The notes under the pieces were generated by a model. That model did no database searches, was not told where the DNA came from, and saw nothing but the letters and a program-made list of their open reading frames with translations. DNA of 64,000 bases, from positions 496,001 to 560,000 of the forward strand of contig NZ_CP171363.1 of NCBI RefSeq assembly GCF_046523945.1, read 5' to 3'. Every line of letters begins with the position of its first letter. Positions within the stretch are counted from its first letter, which is position 1. The position numbers were made by a program, and so were the translations under genes. Below, piece by piece: positions 43,282 through 51,352 of this stretch. The stretch is from Faucicola mancuniensis. Lineage in GTDB: Bacteria; Pseudomonadota; Gammaproteobacteria; Pseudomonadales; Moraxellaceae.

Positions 43282-43938
43282 TTATGAAACGCCATACTGC
43301 TCACGGTAGCTTTTCATCGAGTTTAATTGTTCTGCCGTGCCATTTTTCGCCACATAATCAATAATATCATCAAAACTCACCAAAGCAAGCACAGGCACGT
43401 TCAAGGTTTCGGCAAGTTCTTGAATGGCGGATTTTTCACCCTGCCCTTTTTCTTTGCGGTCAAGGGCAACAATAATCCCTGCAACTTTGGCATTTTCTTT
43501 TGCCAAGAGTGCCACCACTTCACGCATTGCCGTGCCTGCGGTCATCACATCATCAATCACCCACACCGATTTGCCTTTTAAATCCGCACCGACCAGCATT
43601 CCGCCCTCACCATGGTCTTTGGCTTCTTTGCGGTTGTAGCCCCAATTGGCATTGATTTGATGATTATTCCAAAGAGATTGAGCCGTTGCCGCCACAAATG
43701 GAATGCCTTTATATGCCGCCCCAAAAATCACCAAATCATCTTTATTCGCATTTTTTGCTAAAGCGTCTGCATAGCCATTTGCCAAAACCGATAATAATTC
43801 GCCAGTAGAAAGCAAACCTGCATTAAAAAAATACGGACTGACACGCCCAGATTTTAGGGTAAATTCGCCAAATTTTAGTACATTGTTTTTTAACGCAACT
43901 TCAATAAATTGGCTTGGCTGAAAAGTATTTGACATCAT
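43282..43938 (-). CDS. pyrE: Orotate phosphoribosyltransferase
   Basis: A 218-residue enzyme that makes orotidine monophosphate in pyrimidine synthesis. Motifs: FGEFTLKSGRVSPYFFNAG, FGAAYKGIPFVAATA, NRKEAKDHGEGGMLVG and the PRPP-binding VWVIDDVMTAGTAMREVV. AAGGAAAAAA precedes two adjacent ATGs (43938 and 43935). First gene of a likely pyrE-vapB-vapC-gshB unit, divergent from ampD. Confidence 0.97.
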   Translation of the reverse strand: MMSNTFQPSQFIEVALKNNVLKFGEFTLKSGRVSPYFFNAGLLSTGELLSVLANGYADALAKNANKDDLVIFGAAYKGIPFVAATAQSLWNNHQINANWGYNRKEAKDHGEGGMLVGADLKGKSVWVIDDVMTAGTAMREVVALLAKENAKVAGIIVALDRKEKGQGEKSAIQELAETLNVPVLALVSFDDIIDYVAKNGTAEQLNSMKSYREQYGVS

Positions 43939-44081
43939 TTTTTTCCTTTTTACACAAAGACTATCTGATTTTTACAAAATAATGGCAATAGTTTAGCATA
44001 TTCACAAAAAAAATCTTTGATAAATTTGTGGGTTTTCTTTATCAAAATTTTGGTTTACAATCCTTTTTATTTTTGACAAGT

Positions 44082-44702
44082 ATGCTTATGAAAAATTCTG
44101 CGACCCACAATGCCAACTCAAACGACCATTTGAATAACAATCTGATTGTTGATGGTAAACTAGCCATTGCCGATTTTGTCGCTTCGCCAAACTTTGGTGA
44201 ACGACCCAATCCACAGGACATTTCACTGATTGTCATTCACAATATCAGTTTGCCACCGAGCGAATTTGGCAAAAAAGATAAAAACGGACAGCATTTTGTC
44301 AAAGCATTTTTTCAAAATAATCTAAATCCGTCCAACCACCCGTATTTTGCAACGATTTATCAACAGCAAGTTTCTGCACATTTATTTATAGAAAGGGATG
44401 GCACAATCACGCAATTTGTCAATTTTGCTGACAGAGCGTGGCACGCAGGCAAGTCTAGCTATCTTGGGCGTGAAAATTGTAATGATTTTTCCATTGGCAT
44501 TGAGCTTGAAGGCGATGATTATAGTGAATTTGATGCACGTCAATATCAGGCGTTAGCACAGACGATTTTGGCGATTAACAAGGCGTATCCTAAGACAAAA
44601 TGCCATTTGGCAGGGCATAGCGATGTCGCTCGTGGGCGAAAGTCCGACCCAGGGGCGTATTTTGATTGGCAAAAATTGCGAAAATTGATAAATGATTGTT
44701 GA
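44082..44702 (+). CDS. ampD: 1,6-anhydro-N-acetylmuramyl-L-alanine amidase AmpD
   Basis: A 206-residue cytoplasmic zinc amidase for recycling anhydro-muropeptides. The amidase_2 fold shows ISLIVIHNISLPP (zinc His), ADRAWHAGKSSYLGRENCNDFSIGIELEGDD and CHLAGHSDVARGRKSDPGAYFDW (second His and Asp). ATG 44082 is preferred; a GTG at 44028 would add hydrophobic residues not expected in this cytosolic enzyme. ATG 44088 is also possible. AmpD loss derepresses AmpC in other bacteria, but no ampC is nearby. Confidence 0.95.
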   Translation: MLMKNSATHNANSNDHLNNNLIVDGKLAIADFVASPNFGERPNPQDISLIVIHNISLPPSEFGKKDKNGQHFVKAFFQNNLNPSNHPYFATIYQQQVSAHLFIERDGTITQFVNFADRAWHAGKSSYLGRENCNDFSIGIELEGDDYSEFDARQYQALAQTILAINKAYPKTKCHLAGHSDVARGRKSDPGAYFDWQKLRKLINDC

Positions 44703-44713
44703 GTAATTTTTCA

Positions 44714-46267
44714 ATGCCCCAATCCCAAAAACTGTTAAAATCCACCGCCATCGTCAGCGTTTTTACGTTGTTATCTCGTGTGTTAGGCTTGGTGCGTGAT
44801 GTGGTGTTGATGAATGTGTTTGGGGCAAGTGGCTTGATGGACGCTTTTTTGGTCGCTTTTAAAATCCCAAACTTTTTACGCCGATTGTTTGCTGAAGGGG
44901 CATTTGCCCAAACCTTTGTCCCTGTGATTGCGGATTATCAAAAAAAATCTAACCAAAATAATTTTCATGACTTACAAATTTTGATTAGCCGAGTGTTTGG
45001 CACGTTGTTGTTATTATTGTCGGTTTTGACAAGTGTGGTGATGATGTTCGCCCCTGTCGTGATTGGGGCGTTTGCGATGGGTTTTATTCATGAACCTGAC
45101 AAATTTGCCACCGCCACAACTTTGTTACGTTTAACATTTCCTTATTTACTGCTTATTACGCTGACTGCCTTTGCCAGTAGCGTGTTGCAAAGTTATCAAC
45201 GCTTTGTCATTCCAACAGTTACGCCTATTTTATTAAACATTTGTTTTATTATTTTTGCGATTTGGCTATCGCCGTATTTTGCTGAGCCGATTTTGGCGTT
45301 GGGCTATGCGGTGTTGTTGGCAGGTATTTTACAATTGGGGTTACAGCTTTTACCACTTTATCAACAAAATTTGTTAATTTTACCAAAAGTAGATTTTGCC
45401 CATACAGGCGTTCGGCAGATTTTAAAGGGTGTATTACCTGCGATTTTTGGTGTGTCGGTGCTACAGATTAATTTGCTCATCAATACCAGTTTTGCCAGTT
45501 TTTTGCCGACAGGGTCGGTGTCGTGGCTATATACCGCAGAACGTATGAGCGAGTTGCCGTTGGGCGTGATTGGCGTGGCGATTGGGACGGTGATTTTACC
45601 GCATTTATCGCATAATAATAATGAACAGAATTTCATAAAAACGTTAGACTGGGCGTGTTGGTTGGTATTGTTGATTGGCTTGCCTGCGTCTTTGGCGTTG
45701 ATACAGATTAGCGATATTTTGATGTTGGCACTGTTTCAACATGGCAGATTTGGTTCGCATGACGCATTGATGAGTGGTTTTGCGTTGCAATGTATGGCTG
45801 GGGGAATTTTGGCGTTTATGCTAATTAAAATTTTTGCTCCTGCTTTTTTTGCCAAACATCAAGGCAAAATCCCTGTCAAAGCAGGTATCATCGCAATTGT
45901 TGCCAATGCGGTCAGTGCGGTTGTGTTGTTGGGCATTTTTTCAACAATCAACTTGCCGTTACATGGGGCGTTGGCATTGGCGACTACGTTATCGGCGTGG
46001 GTGAATGTGGCGGTGTTGTATTATTATTTAAAAAAACAACAATTGTTCAAATTTAATCCACATTCGAAAAAACGTATGTTACAATTGTGCGTTGCCAATG
46101 GTGTAATGCTGATTGCTTTACAAATTATGATAACGCTTTTTCCTACTAATGCCAGTCAAATTGGCAAAATTTTAGCGTTTTTGGCGATTTGTGTTGGCGG
46201 AATGTTAGTGTATGCGGTGGGATTATTTTTGGCTGGATTTCGGTCTGGTAGTTTAAAAAGTGATTAA
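44714..46267 (+). CDS. murJ: Lipid II flippase MurJ
   Basis: A 517-residue MOP-superfamily protein with about 14 membrane helices that moves lipid II across the inner membrane. Motifs: STAIVSVFTLLSRVLGLVRDVVLMNVFGAS, AFLVAFKIPNFLRRLFAEGAFAQTFVPV, SSVLQSYQRFVIPTVTPILLN and YTAERMSELPLGVIGVAIGTVILPHLS. ATG 44714 follows the ampD stop by 11 bp; a TTG at 44696 that overlaps ampD is an alternative. An ampD-murJ pair is common. Confidence 0.96.
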   Translation: MPQSQKLLKSTAIVSVFTLLSRVLGLVRDVVLMNVFGASGLMDAFLVAFKIPNFLRRLFAEGAFAQTFVPVIADYQKKSNQNNFHDLQILISRVFGTLLLLLSVLTSVVMMFAPVVIGAFAMGFIHEPDKFATATTLLRLTFPYLLLITLTAFASSVLQSYQRFVIPTVTPILLNICFIIFAIWLSPYFAEPILALGYAVLLAGILQLGLQLLPLYQQNLLILPKVDFAHTGVRQILKGVLPAIFGVSVLQINLLINTSFASFLPTGSVSWLYTAERMSELPLGVIGVAIGTVILPHLSHNNNEQNFIKTLDWACWLVLLIGLPASLALIQISDILMLALFQHGRFGSHDALMSGFALQCMAGGILAFMLIKIFAPAFFAKHQGKIPVKAGIIAIVANAVSAVVLLGIFSTINLPLHGALALATTLSAWVNVAVLYYYLKKQQLFKFNPHSKKRMLQLCVANGVMLIALQIMITLFPTNASQIGKILAFLAICVGGMLVYAVGLFLAGFRSGSLKSD

Positions 46268-46269
46268 AA

Positions 46270-46425
46270 TGTTTGTTTGAAGAACGCTATTATACGCTTG
46301 GAATCAGTAATTTAGGTAATTTTATGGTGGTGCATTGGACGATAAGGGGTGATAACGTTAGAATATTCTCCGCCCATCGAGCAGAACCACATCAAAGGAA
46401 AATCTATGAAAACAGTAAAAGATGA
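46270..46425 (+). pseudogene. 5'-truncated BrnT toxin remnant
   Basis: In one frame after murJ the sequence reads CLFEERYYTLGISNLGNFMV, then VHWTIRGDNVRIFSAHRAEP and a tail to TGA 46423-46425. This matches the C-terminal half of BrnT toxins (EERxxTLG; IRIISARRA). An in-frame stop lies just upstream inside the murJ end, and there is no start codon before the conserved part, so the N-terminal half is lost. The remnant's 3' end overlaps the brnA-like start, which is the native BrnT/BrnA arrangement. Confidence 0.75.
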
Positions 46426-46642
46426 CCCAAAACTTGGGGAAATTGATTTTAATAACGCATTGTCCGTTAGCGAAGTACCTGAACTTGCAAGATTGCAAGC
46501 AATGAGAAAAGCAGAACAAAAACAAAAAAGTGAGCCTACTTATGCCATTGAGCCTGACGTTTGGCAACTTATTAGCCAAAAACTAGACAACGCCAGTGAA
46601 TTAACAAGAATGAACAATATTTTACGAGCTGTACTTGCTTAA
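46406..46642 (+). CDS. BrnA-like antitoxin without a working toxin
   Basis: A 78-residue protein: MKTVKDDPKLGEIDFNNALS, SVSEVPELARLQAM and YAIEPDVWQLISQ leading to LTRMNNILRAVLA. The acidic opening and the C-terminal RMNNILR are like BrnA/DUF4415 antitoxins that bind DNA as ribbon-helix-helix dimers. AAAGGAAAATCT directly precedes ATG 46406, which overlaps the end of the brnT remnant. With the toxin broken it is an orphan, and may still repress its promoter or protect against related toxins. Confidence 0.7.
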   Translation: MKTVKDDPKLGEIDFNNALSVSEVPELARLQAMRKAEQKQKSEPTYAIEPDVWQLISQKLDNASELTRMNNILRAVLA

Positions 46643-46689
46643 TTCTTGCCAAAAAAAATTTACCAAACACAATAAATTTTGTATTGTAG

Positions 46690-46708
46690 GGGCGTATTGA
46701 ATACGCCC
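46690..46708. repeat. GGGCGTAT palindrome, copy 1
   Basis: GGGCGTAT-TGA-ATACGCCC, a perfect 8-bp stem with a 3-nt loop, between brnA and the fur 3' end. The same stem recurs at 49251-49269 with a different loop. Confidence 0.8.
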
Positions 46709-46789
46709 AATAATGAATTTAACAGGACTTATGCAATAAGCTTCTACAAATTGATATATTTTATATTTTTGGATTGGTATTACTGAATA

Positions 46790-47224
46790 TTATTTTTTAC
46801 CAGACGTTTGACATTCTGGTTCATCGCAGATACCGTATAGCACCAACGAATGCCCTGACAATTTAAACCCATGCTCTTTGGCAACGCTTTCTTGCAGTGC
46901 TTCAATTTCATCTTTGTGAAACTCCACCACTTTGCCACAATGGTCACAGACCAAATGGTCATGATGTTCTTCTTTGGCAACCTCAAAAACCGACAAATTA
47001 TTTTCAAAATTATGGCGTTCTACAATCCCTGCTTGTTCAAACTGGGTCAAAACACGATAAACAGTCGCCAAACCGACATCTTCACCTTGCTCAATCAAAG
47101 CTTTGTACACATCTTCGGCACTCATGTGATGACGTTCGGCACTTTCTAATAGTTGTAAAATTTTTAAACGTGGTAACGTAACTTTTAGTCCTGCACGGCG
47201 TAAATCTTGGTTGGTAAATGTCAT
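46790..47224 (-). CDS. fur: Ferric uptake regulator Fur
   Basis: A 144-residue iron-responsive repressor. The N-terminal winged helix (NQDLRRAGLKVTLPRLKILQLL; EDVGLATVYRVLTQFEQAGIV) is followed by the metal-binding dimer domain with EEHHDHLVCDHCGKVVEF and a C-terminal CDEPEC. It should repress iron uptake genes when Fe2+ is plentiful. It is divergent from bamE, a conserved arrangement in gammaproteobacteria. No clear Fur box was recognised in the 160-bp shared promoter region. Confidence 0.97.
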   Translation of the reverse strand: MTFTNQDLRRAGLKVTLPRLKILQLLESAERHHMSAEDVYKALIEQGEDVGLATVYRVLTQFEQAGIVERHNFENNLSVFEVAKEEHHDHLVCDHCGKVVEFHKDEIEALQESVAKEHGFKLSGHSLVLYGICDEPECQTSGKK

Positions 47225-47384
47225 TTTTTTTCCTTATTTGTTGTGATTCGCTTTTATATTAACACAAAAATGTTAAAATGGTATAAAATCTTAAGATAAA
47301 TAGTAGGCATTTTTGCTTAAATAGCGTATGATAGCGACTATTCTTGAATTTTAATATTAAATTTTTTCAATAGGTTTTTTTAAT

Positions 47385-47756
47385 ATGAACAATCGTTTAA
47401 AATTTTTGCCCCTAATCGCCGTTTTGTCAAGCGTGAGCGTCTTGCCTGCCTGTTCGTGGTTTAGCGTTTACAAAATTGACATTCCACAAGGCACGCCAAT
47501 CCACGAAGACAAACTTGCCCAAGTGCAAGTCGGCATGACCAGCGACCAAGTGTTATACATCTTGGGTAGCCCTGCGGTGCAAGACACGCTAAACCCCATG
47601 CGTTGGGACTATATTTATGATTTTACCGCAGGCACAATCGCCAAACGTGAAAACAAACCCAACGTGCATAACGCCGAGCAATATGCCAAAATCTACTTTG
47701 ACAATACAGGCAGAGTTGCCAAAATTGAACGTCCAAATAGCTACAAAACCGATTAA
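47385..47756 (+). CDS. bamE: Outer membrane assembly lipoprotein BamE
   Basis: A 123-residue lipoprotein with signal peptide and lipobox LPAC (Cys23). The SmpA/OmlA domain follows: EDKLAQVQVGMTSDQVLYILGSPAVQDTLNPMRWDYIYDF. BamE stabilises the BAM complex that inserts beta-barrel proteins. Its 3' end overlaps the convergent rnfH gene by 4 bp. Confidence 0.96.
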   Translation: MNNRLKFLPLIAVLSSVSVLPACSWFSVYKIDIPQGTPIHEDKLAQVQVGMTSDQVLYILGSPAVQDTLNPMRWDYIYDFTAGTIAKRENKPNVHNAEQYAKIYFDNTGRVAKIERPNSYKTD

Positions 47757-48055
47757 TTCGTAACCTTGTTGTGAATTTTTGCAAGTTGTTGTTTTTTAGA
47801 ACGTTTTTGACGTTTTTGCATGGGATTTATGGTTAAAGGGCGGTAGATTTCTAGTCTATCGCCTGTTTTTAATGGGGTTTGCCAATCAATTTTTTTGGCA
47901 AAAATACCAATTTGGTAATCTCTGATTGCCAAAAAATCATCAAGCCAACCCAAAGTATTCACCGCATCATGGGCGGTCGCACCGTCAGGCAAATTGATTT
48001 TTTTTAACAAATGTTCACCTTCTTTGGGTGAAAATGCCACTTCAATCGTTATCAT
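47753..48055 (-). CDS. rnfH: RnfH-family ubiquitin-like protein
   Basis: A 100-residue protein with the UPF0125/RnfH beta-grasp fold: ITIEVAFSPKEGEHLLKKINLPDGATAHDAV, IGIFAKKIDWQTPLKTGDRLEIYRPLTINP, and a Lys/Arg-rich tail. The role of RnfH is unclear; it is often found near bamE and smpB, as here near bamE. No rnf genes are in the window. Confidence 0.92.
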   Translation of the reverse strand: MITIEVAFSPKEGEHLLKKINLPDGATAHDAVNTLGWLDDFLAIRDYQIGIFAKKIDWQTPLKTGDRLEIYRPLTINPMQKRQKRSKKQQLAKIHNKVTN

Positions 48056-48089
48056 TTTTTATCTTTTTTACAATATTTTTATCAAAAAA

Positions 48090-49172
48090 TTACACAAATA
48101 AACCCACAATTGCCAATAAAATCGCCAATGGCACAACAATTCGCACGCCAATTCGCCAAATGTTATAAACGGCTTCTGAACCAAAGTTTAACGATTTGCG
48201 TAAATGGCTGATTTTCATTTGCCAACCTGCAAAAATCGCAAGCCAAACTGCCGTGATTAAACTTAACAAGATTAATAATTGGTTTAAAAATGCCGTTGGA
48301 ATCAAGGCAAATCCCAATCCCACAACAGCCGTTATCACCAATGCCAAAAAGCTAAAGCGAGTTTTTGCTAATTTTAATGACAATTGTTCGGAAACAATAT
48401 GGAGCAGATAGGCTGAACCTGCCAACATCGCCAACGCATAGGCAATCGCCGATAGATTGCTAGCTGGCGATAAAGTCATGGCGACCAACGCACCGCCGAC
48501 CATTTGAAAACACCAAATCGGCAACACATAGCGACTGGCGACTGCTTTGTTGTCCTTGCCTGATTTTTCGGTATCGCTTAACAAAATTTGATTAGCTCGG
48601 CTGTGCCAAAACAGCCCCGTTCCCGCTCCAACACACACCAACGCCAACACCACCGCAAGCGACCATTCTCTAAGCGACGTATTGGTCATTTGCCAAATGG
48701 CAAATCCAGACTGGCTCACGTTTAAACCTAAAGCCACAATCGCCAAGCCAAATGCCAACCAACCTGCCAAATGTTTGGTAAAACTAAGTCCAATCACGAT
48801 TAACACCATGATGGCAAGTAAGGCAGGCGTTGCCATTGTGCCGACCAAAGGTTGCAAATTTTGGGCGGAGCTGGCTAACAAATGTCCGACAACGGTCAAT
48901 AATAACGCAACCGTCAGCCAACCAAAACCACGCCAAACCGTGCTAACGTCTGATTCTCTGGTTAAATTTGGCAAGCCGACCAAAGGCGTTGTGCCACTGC
49001 GATGGGCTAAGGCAACTTCGGCAAATACCATTGGCAAACCGACCAAAGTCATCGCCACTAGCCACAATAGCCAAAAATCCATCTGACCTGCGACTTCTTT
49101 TGCAAACCATGCAAAAACTAATAACGGCAGTAATCCTGCGATTAATAAGGGTTGAAATCGGTTCAAAGCCAT
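48090..49172 (-). CDS. Polytopic membrane protein, NSS (sodium symporter)-like
   Basis: A 360-residue protein with about ten hydrophobic helices. Features recalling the neurotransmitter:sodium symporter family are GLPMVFAEVALAHRSGTTPLVGLPNL (compare EFALG in NSS helix 2) and the C-terminal NIWRIGVRIVVPLAILLAIVGLF. It is some 90-100 residues shorter than typical bacterial NSS transporters and lacks a clear helix-1 sodium-site motif. It may therefore be a reduced, lineage-specific relative. Substrate unknown. It lies 34 bp upstream of rnfH on the same strand. Confidence 0.55.
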   Translation of the reverse strand: MALNRFQPLLIAGLLPLLVFAWFAKEVAGQMDFWLLWLVAMTLVGLPMVFAEVALAHRSGTTPLVGLPNLTRESDVSTVWRGFGWLTVALLLTVVGHLLASSAQNLQPLVGTMATPALLAIMVLIVIGLSFTKHLAGWLAFGLAIVALGLNVSQSGFAIWQMTNTSLREWSLAVVLALVCVGAGTGLFWHSRANQILLSDTEKSGKDNKAVASRYVLPIWCFQMVGGALVAMTLSPASNLSAIAYALAMLAGSAYLLHIVSEQLSLKLAKTRFSFLALVITAVVGLGFALIPTAFLNQLLILLSLITAVWLAIFAGWQMKISHLRKSLNFGSEAVYNIWRIGVRIVVPLAILLAIVGLFV

Positions 49173-49250
49173 ATGAATTTCCTTGAATTTTTTAACATTT
49201 TGACAATTAAAATAAAGAATTTAAAAATAACGGTTGCTATTATAACGCAA

Positions 49251-49269
49251 GGGCGTATCAAATACGCCC
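49251..49269. repeat. GGGCGTAT palindrome, copy 2
   Basis: GGGCGTAT-CAA-ATACGCCC followed by CTTTTTG on the forward strand, between the DUF475 gene and the NSS-like gene. Same stem as at 46690-46708. Confidence 0.8.
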
Positions 49270-49297
49270 TTTTTGTTCAATAAATATAAGAACCTGT

Positions 49298-50383
49298 TCA
49301 CGATTGTTGTTCTTTTAAGGCTTCACGCTTGTTGTGCGAGATGGAGTTTATCACCGCCCACACGATAAAGGCGATACCAATCAGACCTGTAACAATCTCT
49401 GGTACTTCGATGTGTACGGTCGCCAATAGCATAATCAACGCCAACGCACCAATCGCATAATGCGCACCATGCTCTAGGTAAATAAACTCATCAAGCGTGC
49501 CTTTTTCTACCAAGAAAATCGTCATAGAACGCACAAACATCGCACCGACTGCCAAGCCTAACATGATGATAATCACGTCATTGGTAATCGCAAATGCCCC
49601 AATCACACCATCAAAACTAAACGATGCGTCCAACACTTCTAAGTATACAAAGCCTGCAATACTGCCTTTGGCAATCGCCCCTGCGACTTCTTTGCCTTCA
49701 ACTTGTGGCGTGCTTTCGTCATCATCGTCCGCCCCTTCTAGTAAACTTGACAATACATTGGTCGCCAAATAAATCAAAATACCAAACACACCTGCAATCA
49801 GTACGGCTGACTTTTGGGCTGGGGCTACCCAGTTTAGGACAACCATTAACAATACCAAAGCGACAAACACGCTCATGGCATCTACTTTGCCAAAACGGGC
49901 CAGTCTTTTTTCAAGCCATTCAAACCAATGCACATCTTTGTCATCAAACAAAAAGTTCAAAAACACCAATAACAAAAACATACCACCAAAAGCAGCAATT
50001 TCGGCATGGTGTGCCATCAGTTTGGCAGAGTATTCTTTGGGATTGTACAATGCCATGTTAATTACGTCCATCATGCTCATCTCGGCAGTCACCGCCACAA
50101 TCACAATCGGAAACACCAAACGCATACCAAATACGGCGATTAACATGCCGACAGTTAAGAAAATCATTTTCCAAAACTTGTCCCAATGCTTTAACACAGA
50201 CGCATTGACGACCGCATTGTCAAACGACAATGAAATTTCCATCACCGCCAAAATCAGCGTAACAAACAAAGCGGTCACCATCGCAGACACGCCACCATGC
50301 GAAAAACCCCACCACGCAGCAATCATCAAAGCGACAATGGTAAACGCAATGTCAAAATAAAAATGTTTTAAATTTTTCATCAT
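49298..50383 (-). CDS. DUF475 (TerC-superfamily) integral membrane protein
   Basis: A 361-residue protein with about nine helices and two TerC-like acidic motifs (VMEISLSFDNAVVNASVL near residue 45 and LEVLDASFSFDGVIGAFAI near residue 250). A cytoplasmic acidic loop (EGADDDDESTPQVEGKE) lies at about 215-235. DUF475 proteins occur in tellurite/stress ter loci and are presumed metal transporters. The start is placed at 50383 (MMKNLKHFYFD); a 14-residue longer frame exists. The terD gene is immediately upstream on the same strand, 180 bp away. Confidence 0.88.
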   Translation of the reverse strand: MMKNLKHFYFDIAFTIVALMIAAWWGFSHGGVSAMVTALFVTLILAVMEISLSFDNAVVNASVLKHWDKFWKMIFLTVGMLIAVFGMRLVFPIVIVAVTAEMSMMDVINMALYNPKEYSAKLMAHHAEIAAFGGMFLLLVFLNFLFDDKDVHWFEWLEKRLARFGKVDAMSVFVALVLLMVVLNWVAPAQKSAVLIAGVFGILIYLATNVLSSLLEGADDDDESTPQVEGKEVAGAIAKGSIAGFVYLEVLDASFSFDGVIGAFAITNDVIIIMLGLAVGAMFVRSMTIFLVEKGTLDEFIYLEHGAHYAIGALALIMLLATVHIEVPEIVTGLIGIAFIVWAVINSISHNKREALKEQQS

Positions 50384-50563
50384 AAGAAAAAATCCATAAA
50401 TATAAAAAAAGTGGCAAAGCACCACTTTTTGAATGAATATTTGTTGCTAGCTTATTTTCACGATAATTTAAAAAAATACAAGCATTAAAACGTAACTTTA
50501 TGTTAATTTTTTGCAAGTATCCCCATATTTAGCAAAAAAATATCATTTTTAAAAAATATACGC

Positions 50564-51142
50564 TTAACCAATATTAATACCATATTGGCTACACATCGCC
50601 GCCAATCCACCAGAATAACCTTGACCGACCGCACGGAATTTCCATTCACCATTGTAGCGATATACTTCGCCAAACACCATCGCCGTTTCAATAGAATAAT
50701 CTTCCGCCAAGTCAAAACGCACCACTTCCAAGCCTGTTTCTTCGTTTACCACACGGATAAAGGCATTGGCGACTTGTCCAAAGTTTTGGTTACGAGCTTG
50801 GGCATCGTGAATGGTGACAGTAACGATGATTTTGTCAATGTCGGCTGGGATTTGGGCAAGGTTCACTTTAATCACTTCATCATCGCCATCGCCTTGTCCT
50901 GTGCGGTTGTCGCCTGTGTGTTCTACCGCACCGTTGTCCGATTTTAGTTGGTTATAAAAAATAAAATCGTGGTCGCCACGCACTCGCCCATTGCTTGCCA
51001 ACAAAAACACGCTGGCATCAAGGTCAAACTCTGAGCCAGAAGTCGCTCGCTCGTCCCAACCCAAACCGATTAACAGTTTGTTTAAATTTGGGTCGGTTTT
51101 GGTTAAAGATAAGTTACCACCTTTGTTTAATGAAATTGCCAT
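50564..51142 (-). CDS. terD: TerD-family stress protein
   Basis: A 192-residue protein of canonical TerD length: SLNKGGNLSLTKTDPNLNKLLIGLGWDERAT, FDLDASVFLLASNGRVRGDHDFIFYNQ and DIDKIIVTVTIHDAQARNQNFGQV. The conserved Asp residues bind Ca2+ in characterised TerD. The family gives tellurite and phage resistance in multi-gene ter operons, but here only a DUF475 membrane partner is adjacent, with no terZ, terA, terB or terE. Confidence 0.94.
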   Translation of the reverse strand: MAISLNKGGNLSLTKTDPNLNKLLIGLGWDERATSGSEFDLDASVFLLASNGRVRGDHDFIFYNQLKSDNGAVEHTGDNRTGQGDGDDEVIKVNLAQIPADIDKIIVTVTIHDAQARNQNFGQVANAFIRVVNEETGLEVVRFDLAEDYSIETAMVFGEVYRYNGEWKFRAVGQGYSGGLAAMCSQYGINIG

Positions 51143-51352
51143 TTTTTTATACCTTTTTGAATGTTTAACAAAATAAAAGATTGTGTTGTGATTTTTTAAT
51201 CAAAACCAAATAAAAATTGATTTATCTTATCAAATTCGTGGGCGTAACGCACGTATTTTTGTCAAAATTTTGATAATAATTTTTTGACAAAGGCTATTTT
51301 TTTGCTATTATTGTTAGGTTAAAATTTACTTGGCAAAATAAGAAGCATTCTG

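Noticed and set aside
47225..47384. Fur box in the fur-bamE divergent promoter
   Set aside because: No 19-bp sequence close to the GATAAT-type consensus was found by eye; A/T richness makes weak matches meaningless.
49288..49306. AAGAACCTGTTCACG at the DUF475 3' end, similar to the ends of the MITE at 26305
   Set aside because: The match is partial (AGAACCTGT then divergence), there is no opposite end within a few hundred bases, and part of it is coding.
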